Assembly: GCF_029846275.1 (NCBI RefSeq)
Contig: NZ_JARVWS010000004.1
Span: 597,805-661,804 of the forward strand
Length of the DNA stretch: 64,000 bases
Direction: 5' to 3'
From: Nocardioides sp. CER19
GTDB lineage: Bacteria; Actinomycetota; Actinomycetes; Propionibacteriales; Nocardioidaceae
In this document: piece by piece, positions 1 through 8,302 of the stretch
Layout of the letters: every line of letters starts with the position of its first letter
Numbering within the stretch: position 1 is the first letter of the stretch
Made by a program: the position numbers and the translations under genes
Notes under the pieces: generated by a model
Told to the model about the DNA's origin: nothing
Seen by the model: the letters and a program-made list of their open reading frames with translations, nothing else
The model's database searches: none

Positions 1-3000
1 ACGACCGCTCACCGCCCGAGAGCAGCGAGAGCCGCTTGACCTTCTTGCCCGGCGGCCGCGCCTCGACCTCGACTCCCGTCGCCAGCATGTCGGACGGGTC
101 GGTGAGGATCAGCCGACCCTCGCCGCCCGGGAACAGCCGCTCGAAGACGTGGTCGAAGGCGCGCTCGACGTCGGCGTACGCCTCCGTGAAGACCTGCTCC
201 ACACGGGCGTCGACCTCCTTGACGATGTCGAGGAGGTCGCGTCGGGTGGTGCGCAGGTCCTCGAGCTGCTCGGTGAGGAACTGGTGCCGCTCCTCCATCG
301 CCGAGAACTCCTCGAGCGCCAGGGGGTTGACCCGGCCCAGCTGGGCGAGCGCCCGCTCGGCCGTGCGCAGACGCTTGGCCTGCTCCTCGCGGACGTAGGG
401 CACGAACCGGGTCTCGGAGTCGTCCGACTCCCCGTCGGTCGAGCCGGTCGAGACCACGGGCACCGGCTGGTCGGGGCCGTAGTCGGCCGCGAGCGAGTCG
501 GCGTCGAGGCCGAGCTCGGCCAGCGCCTTCTCCTCCAGCTGCTCGATCCTCATCCGCTGCTGGGCGCGCGCCATCTCGTCCCGGTGGACCGAGCTGACCA
601 GCTCCTCCAGCTCGGTGCCGAGCTGTCGCAGCGTCGCACGTACGCCGAGCAGCTCCTGCTCCCGCCCGCTGCGGGCCTGCTCGACGGCGGTCCGCGCGTC
701 GGCGGCGCGCGCGATCGACGCCTCGAGCCTGACCAGCACGTGCCCGACGGCCACGCCGACGGCCTCGGCGGCACGGCCCTCGCGGAGCAGGCGCTCGCGC
801 CGCTCGGCGGCCTTCGCCCGCGCCTCGCGCTCGGCGGCGGCCGCACGGAGCAGACCGTCGGCACGGCCGTGGATGGCGCGCGCCCGCTCCTCGGAGGTGC
901 GCAGCGCCAGGCGTGCGTCCGTCTCCGCCTGGCGGGCCTCGCGCGCGGCCTCGGCGAGCCGGTCGCGGTCGTCGGTGTCGGGCTCCTCCTCGCCGCTGTC
1001 CTCGGCGTTGGCCAGCCTCGCCTCGAGCTCGGCGAGGCCGGCGACGGCCTGCTCGCGCGACTCCAGCGCCTGCTCGATCGACCGGCCGAGCCGCTCCGCC
1101 TCGCCGCGCGCGGCCCGCGCCTGGGCGCCGTACTGGCCGAGCTCCTCGGCGACGGCTGCCAGGGTCGCGTCGGACTCGTGCAGCTTGGCGAGCGCGACGT
1201 CCACGCGCTTGTGGGCGTCGAGCCGCTCGGCCTCCAACCGGGAGGTCTCGAACGTCAGCCGCTCCGAGGCGGCGACGGCCTCGGCGAGCTGCGTGGTCGC
1301 CTCGTCGACGGCGGCCTGGATCTCGATGAGGCTCTGCTGCGCGCTCGAGCCGCCGGACGCGAAGTGCGCACCCAGCAGGTCACCGTCGCGCGTCACGGCG
1401 GTGACGTCGCGGTGGTCGGCGACCAGCGCGCGGGCGGCGGCGAGGTCGTCGACGACGGCGACCCTGACGAGCAGCCGGGCGAGAGCCGGGCGCAGCGTGT
1501 CGGCGCACTCGATCACGTCGATCGCCCACGTGGCTCCCCCGCCGAGCGTCGGCCAGTCGCGGGCCTCCGCCGGCGCGCCGCCGAGCAGCATCCCGGCCCG
1601 GCCGAGGTCCTCCGACTTCAGGAGCTCGATGGCGTCCAGGGCGGCCTCGGCGCCGGTCACGGCCACGGCGTCGGCGGCGCCGCCGAGCGCGGCGGCGACC
1701 GCCGTCTCGTAGCTCGCCTTCACGCTGAGCACGGCGGCGAGCGAGCCGACCAGCCCCGAGACCCGGTCACCGGCGGCGAGGAGAGCGCCGGCGCCGTCCT
1801 TGCGGGCGAGCCCGAGCTCGAGGGCGTCCTTGCGGGCACCCAGCGCGCTGCGCTCACGGTCCGCCTGGGCCGCCTCCTCGCGCAGCTTGGCGAGCCGCTC
1901 CTCGACGTCGTCGAGCAGGGCCGACGCCGCCTCGTGCTCGGCGTCGAGACCCTCCTCGCCCGCGTCAAGGCCGGCGACCTTGGTCTCCAGGGCCGTGAAG
2001 TCGCGTTGCGCGCGGTCGGCGCGGGCGGTCGCCTCCTCGCGGGCGAGGGTCAGCCGGCCGACCTCCTCGTCGGCGGCCGCGGCGCGGGACCGCAGGGCGT
2101 TGACCTGACCGTGCAGGCGCGCGAGCCCCTCGCGCCGGTCGGCGGCCGCCCGGTGCAGGGAGGCGATGCGGCGGTCCTCCTCGGCCGCGGCGTCCTCGGC
2201 GGCCTTGCGGGCGTTGACCGCGCCCTCGAGCGCAGTGCGGTGCGCCTGGACCTCCGCGTCGATGGCGCGCTCCTGCTCGCGGACGCGCTCGGCCTCGGCC
2301 TCCAGCTGCTGCGGGTCGCGGCCGTGCTCGACCTCGGGGACCGACCCGGCGTTGCGCACGCGCTCGGCCGCCAGCGACTGTGTCCCCCGCAGCCGCTCGC
2401 GCAGGCCGTTGAGGGCGAACCACGTCTCCTGGGCCTTCGCCAGCGCGGGCAGGTCCTCCCGCAGGGCGGCCTCGAGCGCGGCCTCGTTCTCGCGCGCGGT
2501 CGCGACCGCCTGCTCGACCTCGCCGCGACGCGCGAGCAACACCGACTCGTCGGCCAGCTCCTGCTCCAGCGACGTACGCGCGGTGACGAGGTCGTCGGCG
2601 AGCAGCCGTGCCTTCGCGTCGCGTACGTCGGCCTGGACGGTCTGCGCCTGGCGGGCGACCTCGGCCTGCCGGCCGAGCGGCTTGAGCTGGCGCCGGATCT
2701 CGGTGAGCAGGTCGTTGAGACGGTTGAGGTTGCCCTCGGTGGAGTCGAGCTTCCGGAGCGCCTTCTCCTTGCGCTTGCGGTGCTTGAGGACGCCGGCCGC
2801 CTCCTCGATGAAGCCGCGGCGCTCCTCGGGGGTCGCGTGCAGGATCTGGTCGAGCTGGCCCTGGCCGACGATGACGTGCATCTCCCGGCCGATGCCCGAG
2901 TCGCTGAGCAGCTCCTGCACGTCGAGGAGGCGACAGGTCTGCCCGTTGATGGCGTACTCGGACCCGCCGGAGCGGAACATCGTGCGGCTGATCGTCACCT

Positions 3001-3289
3001 CGGCGTACTCGATCGGGAGCGCGCCGTCGGTGTTGTCGATCGTGAGGACGACCTCGGCGCGGCCGAGCGGCGGGCGGCCGGAGGTGCCGGCGAAGATGAC
3101 GTCGTCCATCTTGCCGCCGCGCAGGCTCTTCGCACTCGCCTCGCCCATCACCCACGCGAGCGCGTCGACGACGTTGGACTTGCCCGAGCCGTTCGGACCG
3201 ACGATGCAGGTGATGCCCGGCTCGAGCTGGAGCGTCGTGGCGGAGGCGAAGGACTTGAACCCCTTCAGGGTCAGGCTCTTCAGGTACAC
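1..3289 (-). CDS. smc: Chromosome segregation ATPase SMC (C-terminal end outside window)
   Basis: SMC is the long coiled-coil ATPase of bacterial condensin, working with ScpA/ScpB in chromosome compaction and segregation. The visible 1096 residues start with GTG (VYLKSLTLKGFKSF), preceded by a GGGAG ribosome site. Walker A GPNGSGKSN is at residues 31-39. Long charged coiled coils flank a hinge at about residues 510-670 (DRVSGLVGSLAAVLSV region). The ABC signature LSLLSGGERS lies at the very edge of the window, so Walker B and the D-loop are off the left end; family members are about 1180-1200 aa, so roughly 90 residues are missing. In related genomes smc directly follows mutM, but here about 12 kb separates them. 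Family assignment is certain. Confidence 0.98.
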   Translation of the reverse strand, partial: MYLKSLTLKGFKSFASATTLQLEPGITCIVGPNGSGKSNVVDALAWVMGEASAKSLRGGKMDDVIFAGTSGRPPLGRAEVVLTIDNTDGALPIEYAEVTISRTMFRSGGSEYAINGQTCRLLDVQELLSDSGIGREMHVIVGQGQLDQILHATPEERRGFIEEAAGVLKHRKRKEKALRKLDSTEGNLNRLNDLLTEIRRQLKPLGRQAEVARQAQTVQADVRDAKARLLADDLVTARTSLEQELADESVLLARRGEVEQAVATARENEAALEAALREDLPALAKAQETWFALNGLRERLRGTQSLAAERVRNAGSVPEVEHGRDPQQLEAEAERVREQERAIDAEVQAHRTALEGAVNARKAAEDAAAEEDRRIASLHRAAADRREGLARLHGQVNALRSRAAAADEEVGRLTLAREEATARADRAQRDFTALETKVAGLDAGEEGLDAEHEAASALLDDVEERLAKLREEAAQADRERSALGARKDALELGLARKDGAGALLAAGDRVSGLVGSLAAVLSVKASYETAVAAALGGAADAVAVTGAEAALDAIELLKSEDLGRAGMLLGGAPAEARDWPTLGGGATWAIDVIECADTLRPALARLLVRVAVVDDLAAARALVADHRDVTAVTRDGDLLGAHFASGGSSAQQSLIEIQAAVDEATTQLAEAVAASERLTFETSRLEAERLDAHKRVDVALAKLHESDATLAAVAEELGQYGAQARAARGEAERLGRSIEQALESREQAVAGLAELEARLANAEDSGEEEPDTDDRDRLAEAAREARQAETDARLALRTSEERARAIHGRADGLLRAAAAEREARAKAAERRERLLREGRAAEAVGVAVGHVLVRLEASIARAADARTAVEQARSGREQELLGVRATLRQLGTELEELVSSVHRDEMARAQQRMRIEQLEEKALAELGLDADSLAADYGPDQPVPVVSTGSTDGESDDSETRFVPYVREEQAKRLRTAERALAQLGRVNPLALEEFSAMEERHQFLTEQLEDLRTTRRDLLDIVKEVDARVEQVFTEAYADVERAFDHVFERLFPGGEGRLILTDPSDMLATGVEVEARPPGKKVKRLSLLSGGERS

Positions 3290-3410
3290 GCGGGCTCCCA
3301 ACTGGTACGGCGGACGTCGCGCAGCGGTCCCGTCGGGACTGCCGAGGTGCTGCGCGGGGGAAGCTCAGCGAGTCTCACCCTACCTGCGGCGACCGGCGAT
3401 CCCTGGGAGG

Positions 3411-4157
3411 TCACGCCTCCCGACGCGCGAGGGCCTTGAGGCCCTCCACCATGATGTCGACAGCGAACCCGACCCGGTCGTCGGCATCCCCGGTGGTCAT
3501 CACGCTCGCCAGGCTGCGCAGCAGCGGGAACTCGTCAGCGGGCAGTGAGGCGAAGACGTCGTGGACGGCGGCCACCATGTCCTCCTCGCGCAACGGCTCG
3601 CCGCCCTCGCCCGCCGCAGCCGCGCGAGCACGCCAGACGTCCTCCTCGATCGCGACCGCGCCCATGTAGAGGGCGAACATGTCGCAGGCCCAGGCGGCGA
3701 GCTGGTCAGGGATCCCGCCTGCCCGACAGAGCGCCATGACGCCCTCGGCGTTGCGCATCGCTCCCGGCGAGGTCGGGATCATGCCGAGCGTCGCGCGGGC
3801 GACCCCCGGGTGGGCGCGGTAGACGGTGAGCATGTCCAGGAGCGACTGCTTGAGCTGCTCGTCCCAGCGCTCGGGATCGGGCTCGGGGATCGGGAAGTCG
3901 CCGGCGACGCGGTCGATGAGGAGCTGGTCGAGCTCGTCCTTGTTGGCGACGTGGGCGTAGAGCGAGGCAGGGCCGGTGCCGAGGTCCTTGGCGATCGAGC
4001 GCATCGAGACCGCCTCGTAGCCCCGCTCCTTCATCTGGGCGAGGGCGACGTCGACGATCCGCTCGCGACTGAGCCGCTGCCTCGGCGCGGCGTCGTCACC
4101 CGCCGCGTTCACGCGCACCCGCACAGGGCCGAGGTGGAAGACCTTCTCCGTCGCCAT
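3411..4157 (-). CDS. TetR/AcrR-family repressor, probable regulator of the adjacent MFS pump
   Basis: 248-aa one-component regulator. The N-terminal helix-turn-helix spans about residues 28-75 (RERIVDVALAQMKERGYEAVSMRSIAKDLGTGPASLYAHVANKDEL), with the usual TetR recognition helix ending in SLYAHV. A variable ligand-binding domain with the TetR_C look (a 'GMIPTSPGAMRNAEGVMALCRAGG' type region) follows. It is divergent from a DHA2-type drug exporter. The 93-bp intergenic region carries three related GAAC-N3-GTTC palindromes, so autorepression and repression of the pump are likely. A TAGGGT -10 box ends 6 nt before the ATG and there is no Shine-Dalgarno, pointing to a leaderless transcript. The inducer is unknown. 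Confidence 0.93.
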   Translation of the reverse strand: MATEKVFHLGPVRVRVNAAGDDAAPRQRLSRERIVDVALAQMKERGYEAVSMRSIAKDLGTGPASLYAHVANKDELDQLLIDRVAGDFPIPEPDPERWDEQLKQSLLDMLTVYRAHPGVARATLGMIPTSPGAMRNAEGVMALCRAGGIPDQLAAWACDMFALYMGAVAIEEDVWRARAAAAGEGGEPLREEDMVAAVHDVFASLPADEFPLLRSLASVMTTGDADDRVGFAVDIMVEGLKALARREA

Positions 4158-4163
4158 GGCCCC

Positions 4164-4169
4164 ACCCTA
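4164..4169 (-). promoter_or_regulatory. Putative -10 box of a leaderless tetR transcript
   Basis: TAGGGT on the minus strand, separated from the ATG at 4157 by six nucleotides. No purine-rich ribosome site is present. Its -35 region would fall inside the operator palindromes at 4181-4193. Confidence 0.5.
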
Positions 4170-4180
4170 ATCGATTGACA

Positions 4181-4231
4181 CGAACACCGTTCGCTAGTAG
4201 AACACCGTTCGTTGAGAACGAACAGTGTTCG
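4181..4231. promoter_or_regulatory. Triple TetR operator between tetR and the MFS gene
   Basis: Three related inverted repeats: CGAACACCGTTCG (4181-4193), AGAACACCGTTCG (4199-4211) and the perfect palindrome CGAACAGTGTTCG (4219-4231). Positions 4207-4223 form another palindrome, GTTCGTT-GAG-AACGAAC. The sites sit between the two divergent starts (4157 and 4251), the classic location for TetR control of both genes. Confidence 0.75.
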
Positions 4232-4250
4232 ATTCCTAGGAGACCCGCTC

Positions 4251-5687
4251 ATGTCCACCGCTCCCCTCGAGGCCGTCGGCACGCCCGCACCGACGGCCTA
4301 CCGCTACCGCTGGCTCGTCATGACGGTTGTGATCATCGCCGACGTCATGGACCTCATCGACGGCACCGTCGCCCAGCTCGCCGGGCCGTCCATCCGCCGC
4401 GACATCGGCGGCTCCGAGACCACGTTGCAGTGGATCCTCGCGGCGTACACGCTCGCGTTCGCCGTGGGGCTCATCACCTCGGCCCGCCTCGGCGACATCG
4501 TCGGCCGGCGCCCGATGTTCATCATCGGCATGGCCGGCTTCGCCGTCTCCTCGCTCGCGTGCGGCCTGGCGCCGAACGCCGACGCGCTCATCGCGTTCCG
4601 CGTCCTGCAGGGCCTCTTCGGCGCGACGATGATCCCGCAGGGCCTGGCGATGGTGAAGCAGTCCTTCCCGCCCGAGGAACTGCAGAAGGCGTTCATCCCG
4701 TTCGGGCCGATCATGGGCCTGTCCGCCGTGCTCGGGCCGATCCTGGGCGGCTTCCTCATCGACGCCGACATCGCCGGCACCGGCTGGCGCGCGATCTTCC
4801 TCATCAACGTGCCGATCGGGATCGTCGGCGCCGTCCTCTCCTGGCGCTACCTGCCCCAGGTCCCGAAGGTGCCGGGCGCGCGCCTCGACCCGCTCGGCTC
4901 GCTACTCATCACCGTCGGTTGCGCCGGCCTCATCTACGCGCTCGTGCAGGGGCGCGAGCTCGGCTGGCCCGTCTGGCTGTACGGCGTCATCGTGGCCTCG
5001 CTCGCGGTGTTCGTGGTCTTCGTGTGGAGCGAGCAGCGCAGCTCCCACCCGATCATCGAGCCGACCCTCTTCACACACCGCGGCTTCGTCGCGGGGGTCG
5101 TCTTCCTCAGCACGTTCTTCGTGTCGATGGTCGGGCTCGGCCTCGTGATGAGCCTGTTCATGCAGCTCGGCCTCGGCTTCTCCGCGCAGCACGCGGCGAT
5201 CGCCCAGACGCCGTACGCGCTGGGTATGTCGATCGGGGCCGTGCTCTCCGGCGCCCTGCTGGGACCGAAGCTCGGCCGGCACGTGCTCCACCTCGGCCTG
5301 GCGATCACGATCGCCGGCGTGGCGTGGTTCGGGCTGGTCGCCGGTGGTCTCGAGCACGGCGCGAGCGCGTGGCACCTCGCGGGTCCGTTCCTGGTGGCCG
5401 GTCTGGGCAGCGGCCTCATCTTCGCGCCGCTCTTCGACCTGATCCTCGCCGACCTCGGCGACAACGAGGTGGGGTCGGGCTCCGGACTGCTCAACGCCGT
5501 CCAGCAGTTCTCGGGTGCGCTCGGCGTCGCCGTGCTCGGCACGCTGTTCTTCCACCTGCTCCCCGCCCACGGCTTCTCGCTGTCGACCCGGTGGGTGACG
5601 TGGGCGACCCTGGCCTGCTACGCCGTCAGCTTCCTCACCGCGTTCCTGCTGCCCCTCAAGGCACGCGAGGACGCGACGGCGCACTGA
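4251..5687 (+). CDS. MFS transporter, DHA2 (EmrB/QacA-like) drug:H+ antiporter
   Basis: 478-aa integral membrane protein with about 14 hydrophobic segments, the DHA2 pattern. It likely exports toxic or amphipathic compounds using the proton gradient. Motif A is visible as GLITSARLGDIVGRRPMF after TM2, and motif C-like glycine/proline-rich sequence GPIMGLSAVLGPILGG lies in TM5. The ATG at 4251 was chosen because it follows CTAGGAGAC with normal spacing; an upstream TTG in frame would run through the operator. Divergent from and probably repressed by the TetR protein. Substrate cannot be told from sequence. Confidence 0.93.
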   Translation: MSTAPLEAVGTPAPTAYRYRWLVMTVVIIADVMDLIDGTVAQLAGPSIRRDIGGSETTLQWILAAYTLAFAVGLITSARLGDIVGRRPMFIIGMAGFAVSSLACGLAPNADALIAFRVLQGLFGATMIPQGLAMVKQSFPPEELQKAFIPFGPIMGLSAVLGPILGGFLIDADIAGTGWRAIFLINVPIGIVGAVLSWRYLPQVPKVPGARLDPLGSLLITVGCAGLIYALVQGRELGWPVWLYGVIVASLAVFVVFVWSEQRSSHPIIEPTLFTHRGFVAGVVFLSTFFVSMVGLGLVMSLFMQLGLGFSAQHAAIAQTPYALGMSIGAVLSGALLGPKLGRHVLHLGLAITIAGVAWFGLVAGGLEHGASAWHLAGPFLVAGLGSGLIFAPLFDLILADLGDNEVGSGSGLLNAVQQFSGALGVAVLGTLFFHLLPAHGFSLSTRWVTWATLACYAVSFLTAFLLPLKAREDATAH

Positions 5688-5693
5688 GCCCGG

Positions 5694-6242
5694 TCAGCCC
5701 AGCCGCCCCACGAGCTCGTCGACCGTCGTGACCTGCACCAGCGGGGCGTAGAGCGACATCGCGTCGAGCGCCCGCTGGTGGTCCTTCGGACTGGCGCCGG
5801 CGCAGGCATCCGCCACCACCGTGACGCGGATGCCTGCGTCGGCCGCGGGCAGCGCGGTGGAGAGCACGCAGCAGTCCGTCGACACCCCGGTCAGCACGAG
5901 CTCGGCGGCACCGTCCGTCGCGGCGACGAGCTCGGGCCCCCACTTCCCGAAGGTCGTGCGGGTGACCACCGGGTGCCCGCCGGCGTCGAACTCCTCGGTC
6001 AGGTCGTAGAGCCGATCGTCCGGCGGGACCAGCGCGAAAGGCCACTCCTCGAAGTACGGCACCCACGCCCCGGTCGGGGTCTCGGGGGCGACGTACCGCG
6101 TGAACACCACCCGCTCGCCGAAGTGCGGCAGCAGCCGCCGGATCCCGGCGCTCGCGTTGGGGTAGTCGGGCGAGGCCCATGGACTCCCGGCAGCGAAGAC
6201 GTGCTGCATGTCGATGACGACGAGCCAGGGCTCCGCCGTCAT
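5694..6242 (-). CDS. Isochorismatase-like cysteine hydrolase
   Basis: 182-aa cysteine hydrolase of the isochorismatase/nicotinamidase fold. The catalytic triad is recognisable as Asp11 (VVIDMQ), Lys100 (FGKWG) and Cys125 in GVSTDCCVLST, the family's GVxTDxCV signature. Members hydrolyse C-N or ether bonds in small molecules such as nicotinamide, biuret, ureidoacrylate or N-carbamoylsarcosine. The ATG overlaps the TGA of the upstream NCS1 permease gene (ATGA), so the two are translationally coupled, and the hydrolase probably acts on what the permease imports. A nitrogen-containing heterocycle or ureide substrate is inferred, not shown. Confidence 0.88.
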   Translation of the reverse strand: MTAEPWLVVIDMQHVFAAGSPWASPDYPNASAGIRRLLPHFGERVVFTRYVAPETPTGAWVPYFEEWPFALVPPDDRLYDLTEEFDAGGHPVVTRTTFGKWGPELVAATDGAAELVLTGVSTDCCVLSTALPAADAGIRVTVVADACAGASPKDHQRALDAMSLYAPLVQVTTVDELVGRLG

Positions 6243-7765
6243 CGCTGCTCGGCATTCGGCTCGGCATTCGGCTCGGCATTCGGCTCGGTTCTCGGCACGG
6301 TGCTCTCCTCGGCCGGCGGCGTCAGCAGCCAGGTACCCAGGCCGCCGAGGAACCCGATGACCAGCGAGACGAGGACGCCCAGGTTGGCGAAGGCCCACTG
6401 GCCGTCGCGCCCACCCAGCGGGCCGAGCAGGTAGCCCTGCCAGTCGAGCCAGCCGGCGTAGGTGTTGGTGACGAGGCCCCAGCCCACGATCGTCCCGATC
6501 ACCAGCGCCCCCACCGAGATCCAGCGGATGCTGCCGTAGCGGCCGGTCGGCGTGTAGAGGTCGGCCTCGACGTACGGGCGCCGCCGCAGCGCGACGTCGG
6601 CGAGGAAGACCCCGCACCACGCCGCGACCGGCACGCCCAGGGTGATGAGGAAGCCCTGGAAGGTGTAGATGAAGGTGCCCGAGCCGAAGACGATGTAGAT
6701 CGCGCCCAGCAGCATGATCACGCCGTCGATCGCCGCCGCGACGTAGCGCGGGACGGGCAGGCCGACGGAGAGGAGCGCGAGGCCCGAGGAGTAGATGTCG
6801 AGCGCCGCGCCGCCGACGAGCCCCAGCACCGCGACCAGCGCGAACGGCACGAGGAACCAGGTGGGCAGCAGGGTAGCCAGCGCCCCGATGGGGTCGGCGC
6901 CGATCGCCTTGCTCAGGTCGGTGGACGATCCCGCCAGCAGCAGGCCGAACACCAGCAGCACGACCGGTGCCAGCGCCGAGCCGAACGTCGTCCAGAAGAC
7001 GATGCCGCTCCCGGAGGCGCTCCGGGGCAGGTAGCGGGAGTAGTCGGCCGCCGCGTTGACCCAGCCGAGGCCGAAACCGGTCATCATGAAGACGAACCCG
7101 CCGATGACGGCGGGAGCGTTCCCGGAGGGCAGCGCCGAGACGGCGTGCCAGTGGATGTTGTCGAGGACCAGCAGGAAGTAGACGACGGTCAGCACCCCGG
7201 TGACCCAGGTGATGACGACCTGCAGCCGCATCACGATCCCGAACCCGAAGACACCGGCGGCGATGACCACCGCCACCACGACGAGCAGGACGACGACCTG
7301 CGTCGGGTGCCCGTGGCTCCAGCCGAGCTCGCCGAACACCGTCGACGTGGCCAGGACCGCCAGCGAGACGAGGACGGTCTCCCAGCCGACCGTCAGCACC
7401 CAGGAGACGAGCGCGGGCAGCCGGTTGCCGTTGACGCCGAACGACGCGCGGCTCAGCACCATCGTCGGCGCCGAGCCGCGGCGCCCGGCCAGAGAGACGA
7501 AGCCGCACAGGAGGAACGAGACGATGATCCCGACGACCCCGACGACCACCGCCTGCCAGAACGACACGCCGAAGGCCAGGAGGTAGGAGCCGTAGCCGAG
7601 GCCGAGCACCGACACGTTCGCCCCGAACCAGGGCCAGAACAGGGCGCGGGGCGTGCCGCGCCGCTCCCCCTCCGGGATCGGGTTGAGGGCGTTGAGCTCG
7701 ACGGCGAGGCCCGCGGGTACGGCGGACGGTGCATCGGGCGCGACGGGCCCTGTCGTGGACGTCAT
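6239..7765 (-). CDS. NCS1-family nucleobase:cation symporter (purine/cytosine permease type)
   Basis: 508-aa permease with about 12 membrane segments. Family features include an N-terminal stretch ending PRALFWPWFGANVS and a conserved GRRGSAPTMVLSRASFG loop. NCS1 proteins import nucleobases, allantoin, hydantoins or vitamins with H+ or Na+. It heads a two-gene operon with the cysteine hydrolase. The start (MTSTTGPV) was preferred to upstream in-frame codons because it precedes the conserved part by about 40 residues and follows a 25-bp palindrome that would lie in the promoter. The last 16 residues are three copies of a four-residue EPNA repeat from a 12-bp tandem repeat. Confidence 0.9.
   Translation of the reverse strand: MTSTTGPVAPDAPSAVPAGLAVELNALNPIPEGERRGTPRALFWPWFGANVSVLGLGYGSYLLAFGVSFWQAVVVGVVGIIVSFLLCGFVSLAGRRGSAPTMVLSRASFGVNGNRLPALVSWVLTVGWETVLVSLAVLATSTVFGELGWSHGHPTQVVVLLVVVAVVIAAGVFGFGIVMRLQVVITWVTGVLTVVYFLLVLDNIHWHAVSALPSGNAPAVIGGFVFMMTGFGLGWVNAAADYSRYLPRSASGSGIVFWTTFGSALAPVVLLVFGLLLAGSSTDLSKAIGADPIGALATLLPTWFLVPFALVAVLGLVGGAALDIYSSGLALLSVGLPVPRYVAAAIDGVIMLLGAIYIVFGSGTFIYTFQGFLITLGVPVAAWCGVFLADVALRRRPYVEADLYTPTGRYGSIRWISVGALVIGTIVGWGLVTNTYAGWLDWQGYLLGPLGGRDGQWAFANLGVLVSLVIGFLGGLGTWLLTPPAEESTVPRTEPNAEPNAEPNAEQR
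6251..6286. repeat. 12-bp tandem repeat, three copies, at the 3' end of the NCS1 gene
   Basis: GGCATTCGGCTC occurs three times without interruption and a fourth degenerate copy follows. It encodes the hydrophilic EPNA tail of the permease; copy number may vary between strains through slippage. Confidence 0.85.
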
Positions 7766-7787
7766 GTCGCGATCTTCACGGGTCGGC

Positions 7788-7812
7788 GTGCGATTGTCAC
7801 CGACATTCGCAC
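7788..7812. promoter_or_regulatory. 25-bp inverted repeat upstream of the NCS1-hydrolase operon, candidate operator
   Basis: Arms GTGCGATTGTC and GACATTCGCAC (10 of 11 positions complementary) are separated by ACC. It lies 22 bp upstream of the permease ATG at 7765, in the expected promoter position. The remaining sequence from 7813 to 8025 shows no coding frame I trust. Confidence 0.55.
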
Positions 7813-8025
7813 GACCGACGTCGAGCCGTCGGCGCCAGCGTCGCCGGAGGGCCGCGGAGAGCCTCCGCAGCGGCGCGGTGACCCGCCACGACGTGGAGCC
7901 ACGAGGGCGCCCAGCTCGCGCTCGGTGGGTGGTGCCGTGGTCCGCCCCACGCACCGCACTCGATCACACCCGGCGGCCTGGGCGCGTCGACGCGCGCCGT
8001 CCGCCGGGAGGTCGGCCACCCGCCG

Positions 8026-8223
8026 TCAGGCGGGCTGCATCTCCTTGATGGAGGACTCCAGCAGCTCGGTGTGGGCCTCCACCAGGGCGTCGTTCTCGCT
8101 CTTCAGCGTGAGGACGAGCTGCTCGAGCTCCTGCACGCGCGCACGCAGCCGAGCGTTCTCGGCTGTGAGATGGTGCGGCGTCCGCAGGTCGCTGTGCATG
8201 TAGCCGATCAGCGCCTTGGCCAT
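8026..8223 (-). CDS. Small coiled-coil protein, unknown function
   Basis: 65-aa protein starting MAKALIGYMHSD. From about residue 20 to 58 it is a leucine/glutamate heptad pattern (ENARLRARVQELEQLVLTLKSEN), a clear short coiled coil that should dimerise. An AAGGAA ribosome site precedes the ATG. It resembles small actinobacterial proteins of the 'MAKALLG' kind that I remember only as hypothetical. It stands alone between two minus-strand operons. Too short for a functional call. Confidence 0.7.
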   Translation of the reverse strand: MAKALIGYMHSDLRTPHHLTAENARLRARVQELEQLVLTLKSENDALVEAHTELLESSIKEMQPA

Positions 8224-8302
8224 GAGGAACGTTCCTTCGTTGGATCGCCAGTCAGCCCGCGGCCCGGGCCGTCTACCAGAGTCCCACTGTTGACCTGCAG
8301 GG

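Noticed and set aside
149..3439. 1096-codon open frame on the plus strand
   Set aside because: It is the antisense of smc; GC-rich codons suppress stops on the other strand. The minus strand gives a textbook SMC protein.
5694..7508. 604-residue fusion of permease antisense and hydrolase
   Set aside because: Only the last 182 residues are a real protein; the upstream part is an out-of-frame reading of the NCS1 gene, and the true ATG at 6242 overlaps the permease stop.
7813..8025. Possible N-terminal extension of the permease or a small gene in this gap
   Set aside because: Open frames here are Arg-rich, have no ribosome site and match no family; treated as intergenic.
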